Shown piece by piece: positions 52,778-61,945 of a stretch of 64,000 bases of DNA (within the stretch, counting starts at the first letter, position 1; each line of letters opens with the position of its first letter). Under the pieces are notes generated by a model that worked only from the letters and a program-made list of their open reading frames with translations, ran no database searches and had not been told where the DNA came from. The stretch is from Chloroflexota bacterium (GTDB lineage Bacteria > Vulcanimicrobiota > JAMCWD01): positions 62,001-126,000 of the forward strand of contig JAMCWD010000001.1 of assembly GCA_023475345.1 (NCBI GenBank), written 5' to 3'. The translations under genes and the position numbers were made by a program.

Positions 52778-54601
52778 GTGGGAACATTGAGCGAGCATTC
52801 AACTGAAAACGCCGATAGCAAGGCAATATCCGGGAGCAGATCAATTCGGGGTGATTTTACCGGCTGGATCATTGACGGCCTCATCCTGCTGGCCATGTTC
52901 ACAGCTTTTTTTCTGCTCCAGGTTTACTGGCTGTCTCTTGATCCCCTGATACCGGGCGGGGATGCCTCCATGCTTTTAACCATGAGCCTGAAATTCAAGC
53001 GGATGCTTTTCGAATCGGGAGCATTTTCCGCATCGATGTTCAATACCGCCGAATATCCGCCGCTCCCTTTCTGGATAAGCACCATAATGTACAGAGTTTT
53101 CGGGGAATCGGAATATATTGCTTACCTGGGGGTCTCTTTAACCGTCATGCTTGCCATTGCAGGCTTGTACCTCGGGGGCAGGAAAGCCGGCGGCAGGGCT
53201 GCAGGGCTTCTTTCGGCCCTTCTCCTTCTCTCGTGTCCCGAGTTCCTTTATGAAAGCAGGAGTTTCCTCCCCGACGTCCCCATGATGGGATTTCTCGCGC
53301 TTGCCGTTGCCGCGCTTTTATATTCGGATTATTTTCGCAAAAAAAGCTGGGCCGCCGCTTTCGGCATATTGTTCGGCCTTGGGATGCTTGCCAAGTTTTC
53401 GCTGTTTTATTTCATTGCAGGCGCGGTCATCATTATGCTTCCGGGCATCATGGGCAAAGAAAAAAGGGGCTTGAAAATCGCGGTCATGGCGGTTATCGCA
53501 GGCCTGATCGTAATTATATCATGGGTCTTTAAAAGCGGGGACGCTTCTCTTTTCGTAAGGCGGTTCATATCGGCGATATGGCCTGTTTTTATTGTTTTAA
53601 GTGTCTTAATCTCTTACTTCTTAATGAGATCGAAAAAAGGCTCGTCCGGTGATTCTTTCAATAATTTCATCGGGGCATTTGTTCTTTCGGCCGGGATATT
53701 TGTTCCCTGGTACCTGGGGGCGGCTCCTGAATTTTTCGAAAAAGCAAGGATCCATTTTTTCGGCTGGTATTCGACACAGGGGGCGTCATTTCTCGAAGTT
53801 TTCAAAACCAACCTTGCCTCTCTCAACTCGTTCATCCCGCTCGGCTTTGTGCTCCCGGCCGCGGGCTTCGTATATTCTCTTTTCTTCAAGTCCCTGCGAA
53901 GGTTCGCTTTAATATTTGCCGGGGCTTTTGTTTTTGCATTTTTCCTTACATCGTGGTCCGTCGGATACAACCCGTTTCCCAGGTATGTGCTTCCATTGAT
54001 TATTTATATGATACTTTTCATTGCACTGGGGTTCGGAGCACTCCCCCGGGCAGGGAGAGTCATAGCGGGGATAATTATAATGATCCTGGGACTATGGGGC
54101 ATGTGCGGCTGGGTCGGCGTTTATAATTATGATATTCAGGCGTTCAGAATCCCCGTGCTTACAGCCATGAGACCCCAGCCCGAATCGTTCGGACATAGAG
54201 ATACGATTAACCGGGTGCTTTCAAGGGTAATAGAAGATTCGAAAGCCCGAAGCATTGGGAAGCCGCCCGTGGTGCTGGTCGCCGGGTTTTCTGAGCTTTA
54301 TCTCCCGGATTTCGGATCGCTTTCGTATTACGGCGAAAAAGCCCGAACCCCCGTTGTAACCACAGGCGATCCCGGGGTAAGGTTCAGGGATTTCAGAGAT
54401 CTCGTTTCATCGGATTATGCGCTGTTTTATCAAAAAGATTTCCCGGTCATCGAGTCAATTTCGGGCACCGCCAGGAATAAATATGGATTGAGTGTTATAT
54501 TATTGGGTGAATATAACCTGCCCAGGGCGGGGAATCGGTACAAGATTCGCCTGTACAGGGTTTCAAAAAGTGGCGAGGAGGTTGAAAAAAGATCGCGGTG
54601 A
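52778..54601 (+). CDS. GT-C membrane glycosyltransferase (GT39/ArnT-like)
   Basis: About 607 residues from GTG at 52778; a TTG at 52787 has AGGTGGG before it and may be the true start. IIDGLILLAMFTAFFLL is the first helix, and the luminal PGGDASMLLTMS and AEYPPLPFW fit the GT39 catalytic loop. About ten helices and a soluble tail follow. It heads the plus-strand operon and overlaps the TPR lipoprotein by GTGA. Confidence 0.82.
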   Translation: MGTLSEHSTENADSKAISGSRSIRGDFTGWIIDGLILLAMFTAFFLLQVYWLSLDPLIPGGDASMLLTMSLKFKRMLFESGAFSASMFNTAEYPPLPFWISTIMYRVFGESEYIAYLGVSLTVMLAIAGLYLGGRKAGGRAAGLLSALLLLSCPEFLYESRSFLPDVPMMGFLALAVAALLYSDYFRKKSWAAAFGILFGLGMLAKFSLFYFIAGAVIIMLPGIMGKEKRGLKIAVMAVIAGLIVIISWVFKSGDASLFVRRFISAIWPVFIVLSVLISYFLMRSKKGSSGDSFNNFIGAFVLSAGIFVPWYLGAAPEFFEKARIHFFGWYSTQGASFLEVFKTNLASLNSFIPLGFVLPAAGFVYSLFFKSLRRFALIFAGAFVFAFFLTSWSVGYNPFPRYVLPLIIYMILFIALGFGALPRAGRVIAGIIIMILGLWGMCGWVGVYNYDIQAFRIPVLTAMRPQPESFGHRDTINRVLSRVIEDSKARSIGKPPVVLVAGFSELYLPDFGSLSYYGEKARTPVVTTGDPGVRFRDFRDLVSSDYALFYQKDFPVIESISGTARNKYGLSVILLGEYNLPRAGNRYKIRLYRVSKSGEEVEKRSR

Positions 54602-56229
54602 GATATGTAGTTGTAAACACAATACTTGTTCTGGCGATAGCAATATCGGCATGTTTATTCACGGGCTGTTCGGCGGATAAGAAGCAGGAGGCGGTAAGGA
54701 CTGAAGCCCTCCGGAAAACTCCCGAAACGAAGGAGGACAAGCTGCTTGATGAAGCGTTTAAATATTACAAAACCGGAAGGTATGATGAATCTGAGAAAGC
54801 TTATAATTCGGCGCTTGAGATAAACCCCGATTCTTACAGGGCGTATGCCGGGCTTGGCGATTTATATTTAAAACAGAGGCTCTGGAAGAAATCTGAACAG
54901 GCGTATATGACAGCCCTTTCCAAGGATTCGGGCGGGACGGACGCACATTTCGGCCTGGGCGACATTTACCTGGAATACAGGCGTTACCAGGATGCGGAAA
55001 AGGAGTTCCGGACGGTTTTGAAACTTGATCCGTCGTATGAAAGAGCATATACCGGGCTGGGGGATATCTGCGTCGATCTCCACAGGTGGGAAGAAGCCGA
55101 CAGGTATTTCGGCGAGGCATTGAAAAGGAATCCCGATCCCAATTATGAGGATACATGGGTAGGTTACGGCCAGCTTTATGCGGAGCAGGGAAAATACAAG
55201 GAATCCGAGGAGACTTTCCGTAAAGCAGTCAAGGCCAACTGGCTGGACGAGGATTCTCATATCGGCCTGGGAGAAGCCCTTGCCGCGCAGGGCAGGTACA
55301 AGGAAGCCGTGGAAGCCGTGCGTGACGCACTCAAGCTTGATCCTACATATTCCGAGGCAAGGATCATACTTGCCAGGATACTGAAGAAAAAAGGTGATAT
55401 AAAGGCCGCCGAAAAGGAATTACAGGAGGGCTTACGCATCACTCCCGATGATCCCGATATAAAATCTGCGATTAAATCTATCTATGCGCCGGAGGAGTTT
55501 ATTAATGAAGATGACGATGTAACCTCACAATACAAAGAAACCGACGGAGAGGGAGGCTTGGGGTTCGAGCTTCTTCATGAAGGCAAAATAGCCGAAGCGG
55601 AAAGAGAATTTTCAAAGGCGCTGAAGGATAACCCGGAATCCGTTGAAGGGCACCTCGGTACGGCGGCCATCTACCTGCTCAATAAAAGATACGACAAGGC
55701 GAAAGAAGAATATAACTATACCCTGAAGATAAAGCCTGACCTGGCTTCTGCACGTGCAGGACTGGGGATAATCGCATACGAACAGGAAGATTATGCCGGG
55801 GCCGAAAAGGAATTCAAGGAAGCTCTCAGGATGAGTCCCGATAACCTGCGCGCCCTTGTGGGTCTCGGAGATGTTTGCGTCAGGCTGAAGAAATTTGAGG
55901 AGGCAAGGGAATATTTCGGGAAAGCCGTAAAATTAAGCCCGGGAGATGTCCATGCAAATATCGGGATAGGCGATTCGTACATGGAGGAAGGCAATTACGA
56001 AAAAGCCCGTGACGCATACCGCGGGGCGCTTGCGCTCGACCCGGAAGACAGGGATGCGAGGCTTTCCATGGCAGATGCCCTTATGGAGCTCGGCCTGCTT
56101 TCTGAGGCCGAAAAGGAATATAAAAATGTGATCTCAATCGATCGGAAAGGCATCCGGAAAGACCCTGTCGATAACAGGCCCCGGGAAGGATTAGACGAGA
56201 TTAAAGAAAAAAGAAAAGCTGCTAAATAG
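54598..56229 (+). CDS. TPR lipoprotein
   Basis: 543 residues from a GTG overlapping the previous stop. Signal with lipobox (FTGCS, Cys24). About a dozen TPR units follow (AYAGLGDLYLKQRLWKKSEQ, AHFGLGDIYLEYRRYQDAEK, AYTGLGDICVDLHRWEEADR), with the GLGD motif repeated. A spacer near residues 305-320 separates two TPR blocks. A periplasmic or outer-membrane-anchored scaffold is likely. Confidence 0.9.
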   Translation: MRYVVVNTILVLAIAISACLFTGCSADKKQEAVRTEALRKTPETKEDKLLDEAFKYYKTGRYDESEKAYNSALEINPDSYRAYAGLGDLYLKQRLWKKSEQAYMTALSKDSGGTDAHFGLGDIYLEYRRYQDAEKEFRTVLKLDPSYERAYTGLGDICVDLHRWEEADRYFGEALKRNPDPNYEDTWVGYGQLYAEQGKYKESEETFRKAVKANWLDEDSHIGLGEALAAQGRYKEAVEAVRDALKLDPTYSEARIILARILKKKGDIKAAEKELQEGLRITPDDPDIKSAIKSIYAPEEFINEDDDVTSQYKETDGEGGLGFELLHEGKIAEAEREFSKALKDNPESVEGHLGTAAIYLLNKRYDKAKEEYNYTLKIKPDLASARAGLGIIAYEQEDYAGAEKEFKEALRMSPDNLRALVGLGDVCVRLKKFEEAREYFGKAVKLSPGDVHANIGIGDSYMEEGNYEKARDAYRGALALDPEDRDARLSMADALMELGLLSEAEKEYKNVISIDRKGIRKDPVDNRPREGLDEIKEKRKAAK

Positions 56230-56242
56230 GGAACGGAACGTT

Positions 56243-58861
56243 ATGAAAACCTTATTCCCGGATAGTAAAAAATCTTCAATCATAATTTATATATTGCTGG
56301 CGTTGATCATATTTACGGGCTGCCAGGGGGACATGATCCGTCCGCGGGCGGAGGCGGCCCTCCGGGTCCGGCGCCTCCCCGAAGCCGAGAAGCTTTACAG
56401 GATCATGGTCGGCAAAAACCCGCACGATAAATCCGCCTTGCTCGGGCTGGGTCTGACCCTTGCCGCCGAAGGCAAATATGACGAGGCACAGAAATATCTT
56501 GAAGAAATATTAAAGGATGATCCCGAGAATGACCTGGCGGTTGCGGGCATCGGCAGTATCGAGTTGGGAAAACGTGATTTTACAAAAGCCGAGGCGCTGT
56601 TCAAGAAGGCCGTTGAGAAAAATCCAGGGAATTCATGGGCGCTTGCGGGTCTCGGCGATATAAGGCTTGAAGAGAAAAATTTCAAGGGAGCAGGAGAATT
56701 CCTTGAAAAAGCCGTGAAAGCCAATCCCGGTGATTACCATGCTTTGCAGAGCCTCGGCGACGTTTATCTTGAAGCGGGACAATACCCGAAAGCTATCGCG
56801 TTGTACAGCGAGTCGATAGAGTTGTTCGGAGAGGACCCGCATGCCCATGTGTGCCTTGCCGATGCTTACCTTGCATCGGGCAACCTATCAAAAGCCAGGA
56901 AAAAGTTCGAGAAAGCCCTTACTGTCAATCCCGGCGAAGTCGATGCGTATGTCGGCCTGGGAGATATAGAAATGCGGAATGGAAATTACCGGGGCGCGGT
57001 TGGGCCTCTTCAGAATGCCATAAAGCTGGATCCCGGGCACCCCGGTGCGCATACCAGCCTTGCCGAGGCATACCTGGGCATGGGCCGCATCGATGACGCC
57101 GGGAAAGAGATAAAGCTGGCGATGGAGATTGCCCCGGGGGACGAAGACGTTTACACGGTTAAGGGAAAAGTAGTGGAGGCTATCGGCGATAAAGATTCTG
57201 CGGAAAAATATTTCAGGAAAGCAGTGGAGGTCGCGCCTCAGAGAGGGGAGCCGGGGCTTGCCCTGGCCGGCTACCTTGCCCGTTGTGGCAAAATGCGCGA
57301 AGCAGGGGAGGCGCTTTCAGCCGCTCTTAAGATAAACCCGGCATTGTCTTCGAATTTGTCGGAGCCGGGGTATGGTAAACTTTCGGAATTGAAAATTTCA
57401 GGGAATGCTACTGATCAGGAGAAAAAAAACAATCTAGACTCGGATATTGTTTCCCGGATCGAAGATCCCGGGCAGCGCCTTTACGACGAAGGCGAATATA
57501 CTAAGGCGGCTTCATATTATTTCAAGCGGCTTGAAATGGACCCGAAGGACGTGGATGCGCTGGTGGGCATGGGATATTCATTGACGAAGCAGGGCAGATA
57601 CGAGGAGGCGCGGGAGAAATTTAACGAAGCCGTAAGGCTGGACCCGGATTTCGAAAAGGCCTATACGGGCCTGACTTACGTTTGTTTCCGCGAAGGCAAA
57701 TACAACGAGGCGATAAAGCTGAGCAAAGAGACACTGGAAAAACATCCCGGATTTTCCAGGGTCTGGATTACTCTGGGGGACCATCTCCACCGTGTCGGCA
57801 AGTATGAGGAATCTCTTTCGGCATACCGCTCGGCGTTGAAGATCGATCCTTCGGCGGACAGGGCGTGGGTGGGGCTGGGATATGTGAGCTCAAAGCTGGG
57901 ACGGTACGGGGATGCCGAAAAGTATTTTCAAAAAGCCATAGCCGCCAACCCCCATTGTGACCGTGCTTATGTCGGGCTCGGGTACCTTTATTATGAGCGG
58001 GGCAGGTATGAAAGCGCCCTTTCCGCTTATAACATGATATTGAAAGATAACCCGAGGTCGGAATATGCTTGGGTGAACAGGGGCCATACGCTGATAGAGC
58101 TTGACAGGCTGCCTGAAGCCGAAGAAGCATATCTCAAGGCGCTGGAAGTTAACCCCGAAAGCGGTTATGCCCACTTCGGGCTGGGAGATGTTTACTTCGA
58201 GTCGGGAAATTACGATAAAGCGCGCAAGATGTATAACCGCTCCCTTGAAATAAACCGTCATTCCGTCAATACCTATAACCGTCTTGCCAACATGGAAAGT
58301 CTGCTGGGGGAGAGGAAGAAAGCGGAGGAATATCTTAAGAAATCTCTTGCAATAAATCCCAACGAGGAAGAAGCATGTGTCCAGATGGGCGATCTTCTTA
58401 TGGAAGACGGTAAGCCGGAAGAGGCCCGTGTTTTATACGACAGGATACTCAAGCAACGGCCGAACTATGAACCGGCCGTCCTGGGCAAAGCCAGGGCGCT
58501 CTTCATATCGGGGAGAAAAAACGAAGCTTATGAAATGCTCGGGGAGGCGGAGAAAATCGACCCCACGTCAGCGCTTCCTTTAATTATAAAAGGTGAGTTT
58601 CTGCAGAGAAAAGGCGATCTGAAAGGGGCCGAAGCATTATACATGAAAGCGCTTCAAAAAGAAGATATAGCAAAGGAGGCGCTCTATTACCTGGCCCGTT
58701 TATATTCACGGGAGGGAAGGACGGATGAGGCTCTTGCCAGGCTTGAAGAAGCGGTTAAATACGACCCCGAAGCAAAGGCAAGGGCAATTGGAGATCCCGG
58801 CTTTGACCCGGTAAGGAATAATAATAAGTTTCAGGAACTTGTAAGGGTTATAAAGAAATGA
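56243..58861 (+). CDS. Very large TPR lipoprotein (about 20 repeats)
   Basis: 872 residues. Signal with lipobox (IIFTGC, Cys27). Nearly the whole mature protein is TPR, about 20 or more units, many with GLG and KAxxxNP marks (ALAGLGDIRLEEKNF, AYVGLGYLYYERGRYESA). A break near residues 375-420 contains no clear repeat. It overlaps the next gene by ATGA. The TPR lattice would give a long superhelix able to hold several partners. Confidence 0.92.
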   Translation: MKTLFPDSKKSSIIIYILLALIIFTGCQGDMIRPRAEAALRVRRLPEAEKLYRIMVGKNPHDKSALLGLGLTLAAEGKYDEAQKYLEEILKDDPENDLAVAGIGSIELGKRDFTKAEALFKKAVEKNPGNSWALAGLGDIRLEEKNFKGAGEFLEKAVKANPGDYHALQSLGDVYLEAGQYPKAIALYSESIELFGEDPHAHVCLADAYLASGNLSKARKKFEKALTVNPGEVDAYVGLGDIEMRNGNYRGAVGPLQNAIKLDPGHPGAHTSLAEAYLGMGRIDDAGKEIKLAMEIAPGDEDVYTVKGKVVEAIGDKDSAEKYFRKAVEVAPQRGEPGLALAGYLARCGKMREAGEALSAALKINPALSSNLSEPGYGKLSELKISGNATDQEKKNNLDSDIVSRIEDPGQRLYDEGEYTKAASYYFKRLEMDPKDVDALVGMGYSLTKQGRYEEAREKFNEAVRLDPDFEKAYTGLTYVCFREGKYNEAIKLSKETLEKHPGFSRVWITLGDHLHRVGKYEESLSAYRSALKIDPSADRAWVGLGYVSSKLGRYGDAEKYFQKAIAANPHCDRAYVGLGYLYYERGRYESALSAYNMILKDNPRSEYAWVNRGHTLIELDRLPEAEEAYLKALEVNPESGYAHFGLGDVYFESGNYDKARKMYNRSLEINRHSVNTYNRLANMESLLGERKKAEEYLKKSLAINPNEEEACVQMGDLLMEDGKPEEARVLYDRILKQRPNYEPAVLGKARALFISGRKNEAYEMLGEAEKIDPTSALPLIIKGEFLQRKGDLKGAEALYMKALQKEDIAKEALYYLARLYSREGRTDEALARLEEAVKYDPEAKARAIGDPGFDPVRNNNKFQELVRVIKK

Positions 58862-59934
58862 GATGTTCGATCCTTAACGTCATATCGGCGGTGTTTCTCG
58901 GGGCTGTGCTGATACTGTCCGGTTGTAATTCCGGCGGAACCGGCGGTAAATCCCGCATGGTTCCACGGAATGACGGGGAGAAGGCTTTTCAGGAAAGAGA
59001 CTTTTCGGGCGCCGAAGCTGAATTCAGGAAAAAAATCGACGAAAGCCCGGATTCTTTCCAGGCCCACTTCGACCTTGGGAAGCTCCTGGCCGAGAAAAAA
59101 ACGTACGATGCCGCCGAAACCGAATTGAAAAAAGCCGTCGGCTTGAACCCGGGATTTGCCCCGGCATACGCATCGCTGGGTTGTCTTTATTTTACAAGGC
59201 GGGACTATAACGCCGCCGGGAAATATTACAGGAAGGCTGTGGAGCTTGATCCGAAAGATTCGTATGCGAGGGTCGGCCTGGGAGAGCTTTTTTTCAATCT
59301 TGGAAAATTTAACGAAGCAGAGGAACAATTTAAGGAAGCGCTTTCCTGTAACCCGGAATCGGGCGGCGCCAACCTCGGCCTGGGTGATTTATTTCTTAAC
59401 CGCGGAGAACTTGAAAATGCTGAAAAATATTATCGCCGGGCGTTGGAAATAAACCCGCAGGATGAAGACGGCTGGGTGGGTCTCGGGGATGTTTATCTTG
59501 ACATGGGGAAGCTGAATGAAGCCACCGAATTTTACGAGAAAGCTCATAAGATCAATGAGTTTAATGAATATGCGCTGGCAGGGCTTGGGGCGGTTGAATA
59601 TAAAAAAGGAAAATTCGATATGTCCGAAAAATATTTCCGGGCCGCTTTGAAGCTTAATCCTGAATGTGAAGACGCTTCGGTTTATATGGGCAGGATAGAG
59701 ATGAAACGAGGCAGGGCAAAGGATGCGCTTTCATTTTTTGATAATGCCCTGAGTACCGCTCCCCGTATGACGGAGGCAGGGCTGGGAAGGATTAAGGCCC
59801 TCTGTGCTCTCAATAGAAAGGAAGAGGCCGAAGAGGATTTGAAGAATTTTATTAAAATAAACCCTGAGGTAAAAAAAGCCGTGGAAAGAGATGCCACACT
59901 GAAAGTTCTCCTGAAGGGGTCTTTGAATCGTTGA
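58858..59934 (+). CDS. TPR lipoprotein
   Basis: 358 residues from an ATG overlapping the upstream stop. Lipobox LSGC (Cys23). About eight TPR units (AHFDLGKLLAEKKTYDAAE, AYASLGCLYFTRRDYNAAGK, GLGELFFNLGKFNEAEEQ). It ends in a TTGA overlap with the solute-binding protein. It is a close relative of the two preceding TPR lipoproteins, so the three are probably duplications. Confidence 0.9.
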   Translation: MRCSILNVISAVFLGAVLILSGCNSGGTGGKSRMVPRNDGEKAFQERDFSGAEAEFRKKIDESPDSFQAHFDLGKLLAEKKTYDAAETELKKAVGLNPGFAPAYASLGCLYFTRRDYNAAGKYYRKAVELDPKDSYARVGLGELFFNLGKFNEAEEQFKEALSCNPESGGANLGLGDLFLNRGELENAEKYYRRALEINPQDEDGWVGLGDVYLDMGKLNEATEFYEKAHKINEFNEYALAGLGAVEYKKGKFDMSEKYFRAALKLNPECEDASVYMGRIEMKRGRAKDALSFFDNALSTAPRMTEAGLGRIKALCALNRKEEAEEDLKNFIKINPEVKKAVERDATLKVLLKGSLNR

Positions 59935-60827
59935 GAAGATTGGCCGTTATTATATTTGTTTTTTTATTGCTGTCCGGTTGTACGGAACCTGCTGGCGAGC
60001 CTGTTCATGTCCTTGCTCCCGAAGGGCTTTTGCCCGAACACCTGCTGCTCCAATTCGAAAGGGACACCGGTTCGCAGGTTATGGTTGACGAGTACGATTA
60101 CGGGGAGTCTATAAAAGGCGCTCTTGCCGGCGGGGATGTAAAATATGACGTAGTAATCGCCGAACAGAGATACACCGAGTCTCTCAGAGATTACGGCCTC
60201 CTTGTCAGCGGGGGGTTTCCATACCTGGCAAATGAGATATGGCTCGGCAGGAATCCTGAATTTGTGCCGGAGCCGATCGAGTCCTGGAAAGATCTATGGC
60301 TTAACGAGTATGCGGGCCGTATCGGGGTTTTATGGGATTCCAGGGAAATGATAGCTGTCGGGCTGCTGGCGGCGGGTTATAATTTAAACAGCACCGACCC
60401 AGATGCCTTGAACAGGGCCGGTGAAATGCTTGCTCGCCTGGCGCCCAATGTTAATGTGAAATATTCGGGCTACAATCTTGAACAACTCTATTCCGGGGAT
60501 CTTGGCCTGGCAATGGTACATTCGGGATCGCTGAACATTTTAAAATCTTACGGCTCCGCAATAAAAGGGGATCGACCGGGGGAAGGCGTTCCCGGAACCG
60601 TATTGTATATTGCGCCGGTAACGAATATGGAGCATAGGGAAACTGCCGCGAAACTCGCGAAATTTTTGCTGGAGCCTGAGAATTTGAAAATGGCGGCGCT
60701 TTATTCCGGGTCGTTTATCGGCACCGAGCCTGTCTTAACAATGCAGACGCTGCCGCCGGAAGTAATGCAGGTAGTGGAAGCTATTTACAAGGAGAGATTT
60801 GAGCGTGTTCGGCAGGCTTATGAATAA
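59931..60827 (+). CDS. PotD-like extracellular solute-binding lipoprotein
   Basis: 298 residues from TTG (overlapping the previous stop). Lipobox LLSGC (Cys17). VHVLAPEGLLPEHLLLQFERDTG, YDVVIAEQRYTE, WKDLWLNEYAGRIGVLWD and LAMVHSGSLNIL follow the type 2 periplasmic binding fold, as in spermidine/putrescine-binding PotD. No ABC permease or ATPase gene lies beside it, so it may have another role. The ligand is unknown. Confidence 0.85.
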   Translation: MRRLAVIIFVFLLLSGCTEPAGEPVHVLAPEGLLPEHLLLQFERDTGSQVMVDEYDYGESIKGALAGGDVKYDVVIAEQRYTESLRDYGLLVSGGFPYLANEIWLGRNPEFVPEPIESWKDLWLNEYAGRIGVLWDSREMIAVGLLAAGYNLNSTDPDALNRAGEMLARLAPNVNVKYSGYNLEQLYSGDLGLAMVHSGSLNILKSYGSAIKGDRPGEGVPGTVLYIAPVTNMEHRETAAKLAKFLLEPENLKMAALYSGSFIGTEPVLTMQTLPPEVMQVVEAIYKERFERVRQAYE

Positions 60828-61920
60828 AATTTTCGGGATAGAACCCGGGAAAATGTCTTTGATCGCGGTCGGCCGGTTTATATTGATTGTAGCTATATTT
60901 ATGCTGCCCCTGGCATTGATAGTTTCATGCAAGCCGAAGGGCGGCGAGCTTCCCGGGAGCGTCCAGCTTGATGTGCCCCAGGTATATGATGGCTGCGGGA
61001 GGCTTTGCGTCCTTGGTTCGCTGGCGATGCTGATGCAGGCTTATAATCGAAATATTACTTACGACCGGGTAGTCCTTGCCAGCGGTGCGGGAGCAGGATA
61101 TGGCTGTTCGCTTTTTTCCGGGGGTCTCCCACCTCAGAAACTGGCATTCAATGTTTTTAGAAGGATGGGTTTTCGTCCCAATATGGCTATTGGCCCGAAT
61201 CCCAACCCCGTAGTAATATTTACTTTTTTGAAGAGGATGCCTCCCGATAAGGTAGATCACTTCAAAAATTCGTCCGAAGCTGAGGATTTGCTTAAAGAAG
61301 AGCTGACCCTCAATCACCCTATAATGGTTCATGTTGATGAATTTTTTATGGCCGACAGAGGGCGTCCCGACATCAGGAGGAGGAGGCATAACCCTCATTT
61401 TATGGTCGTAACCGGTTATGATGAAAACAATTATGTTCTTAATGACCCGGGGTTTTGCAGCAGTTCGGCATGCGGGATAAAGATCGGCAGGGAAGAGTTC
61501 CTTCAGGCATGGAAGGAAGGCGGAGCAGGCGGGGAAAAATTCGGGCCGTATTTTATGCTGTGGCTGGAACCCCTGTCAAAACAGCCGTCGGATCGACAAT
61601 TGATGGAATACATAAAAAGGGATTCCAGGTCGTCTCCTTTTTATATGCGGGCATTCGCATCGCGCCTGAAGAGAGGAGTGGGTTTTTATGATCCGCTCCG
61701 GCTGTTCGATACCAGCACGGAGGTGCTGGGAAGGCGCTATCTAGCCGCTTACCTTTATAAGAAAGGCCTGAAAAAAACTTCCGATTTATATGAGCAAAGC
61801 GCATCCATGCTTGAAAAAGCTCCTATGTGCAAGGATAGTAAAGAGATGGCCCAACTGCTTTTAAAGGTTGCCGACCTGGAAGAGAAAGCATCGAAAGCTC
61901 TGTGTTCGGCGAAACAGTAA
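60820..61920 (+). CDS. Membrane-anchored C39-like papain-fold protein
   Basis: About 366 residues from ATG at 60820 (other starts at 60799 and 60805 are possible). One N-terminal helix (LIAVGRFILIVAIFMLPLALIV) precedes the catalytic domain. YDGCGRLCVLGSLAML holds the candidate nucleophile Cys, and HFMVVTGYDENNYVLNDPG the His and Asn/Asp. This is the C39_2/bacteriocin-leader-peptidase pattern. A protease, transglutaminase-like or inactive binding role remains open. It lies directly before an MFS exporter. Confidence 0.75.
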   Translation: MNKIFGIEPGKMSLIAVGRFILIVAIFMLPLALIVSCKPKGGELPGSVQLDVPQVYDGCGRLCVLGSLAMLMQAYNRNITYDRVVLASGAGAGYGCSLFSGGLPPQKLAFNVFRRMGFRPNMAIGPNPNPVVIFTFLKRMPPDKVDHFKNSSEAEDLLKEELTLNHPIMVHVDEFFMADRGRPDIRRRRHNPHFMVVTGYDENNYVLNDPGFCSSSACGIKIGREEFLQAWKEGGAGGEKFGPYFMLWLEPLSKQPSDRQLMEYIKRDSRSSPFYMRAFASRLKRGVGFYDPLRLFDTSTEVLGRRYLAAYLYKKGLKKTSDLYEQSASMLEKAPMCKDSKEMAQLLLKVADLEEKASKALCSAKQ

Positions 61921-61945
61921 GGCGAATCAGGCAAGGAATCAAGCA

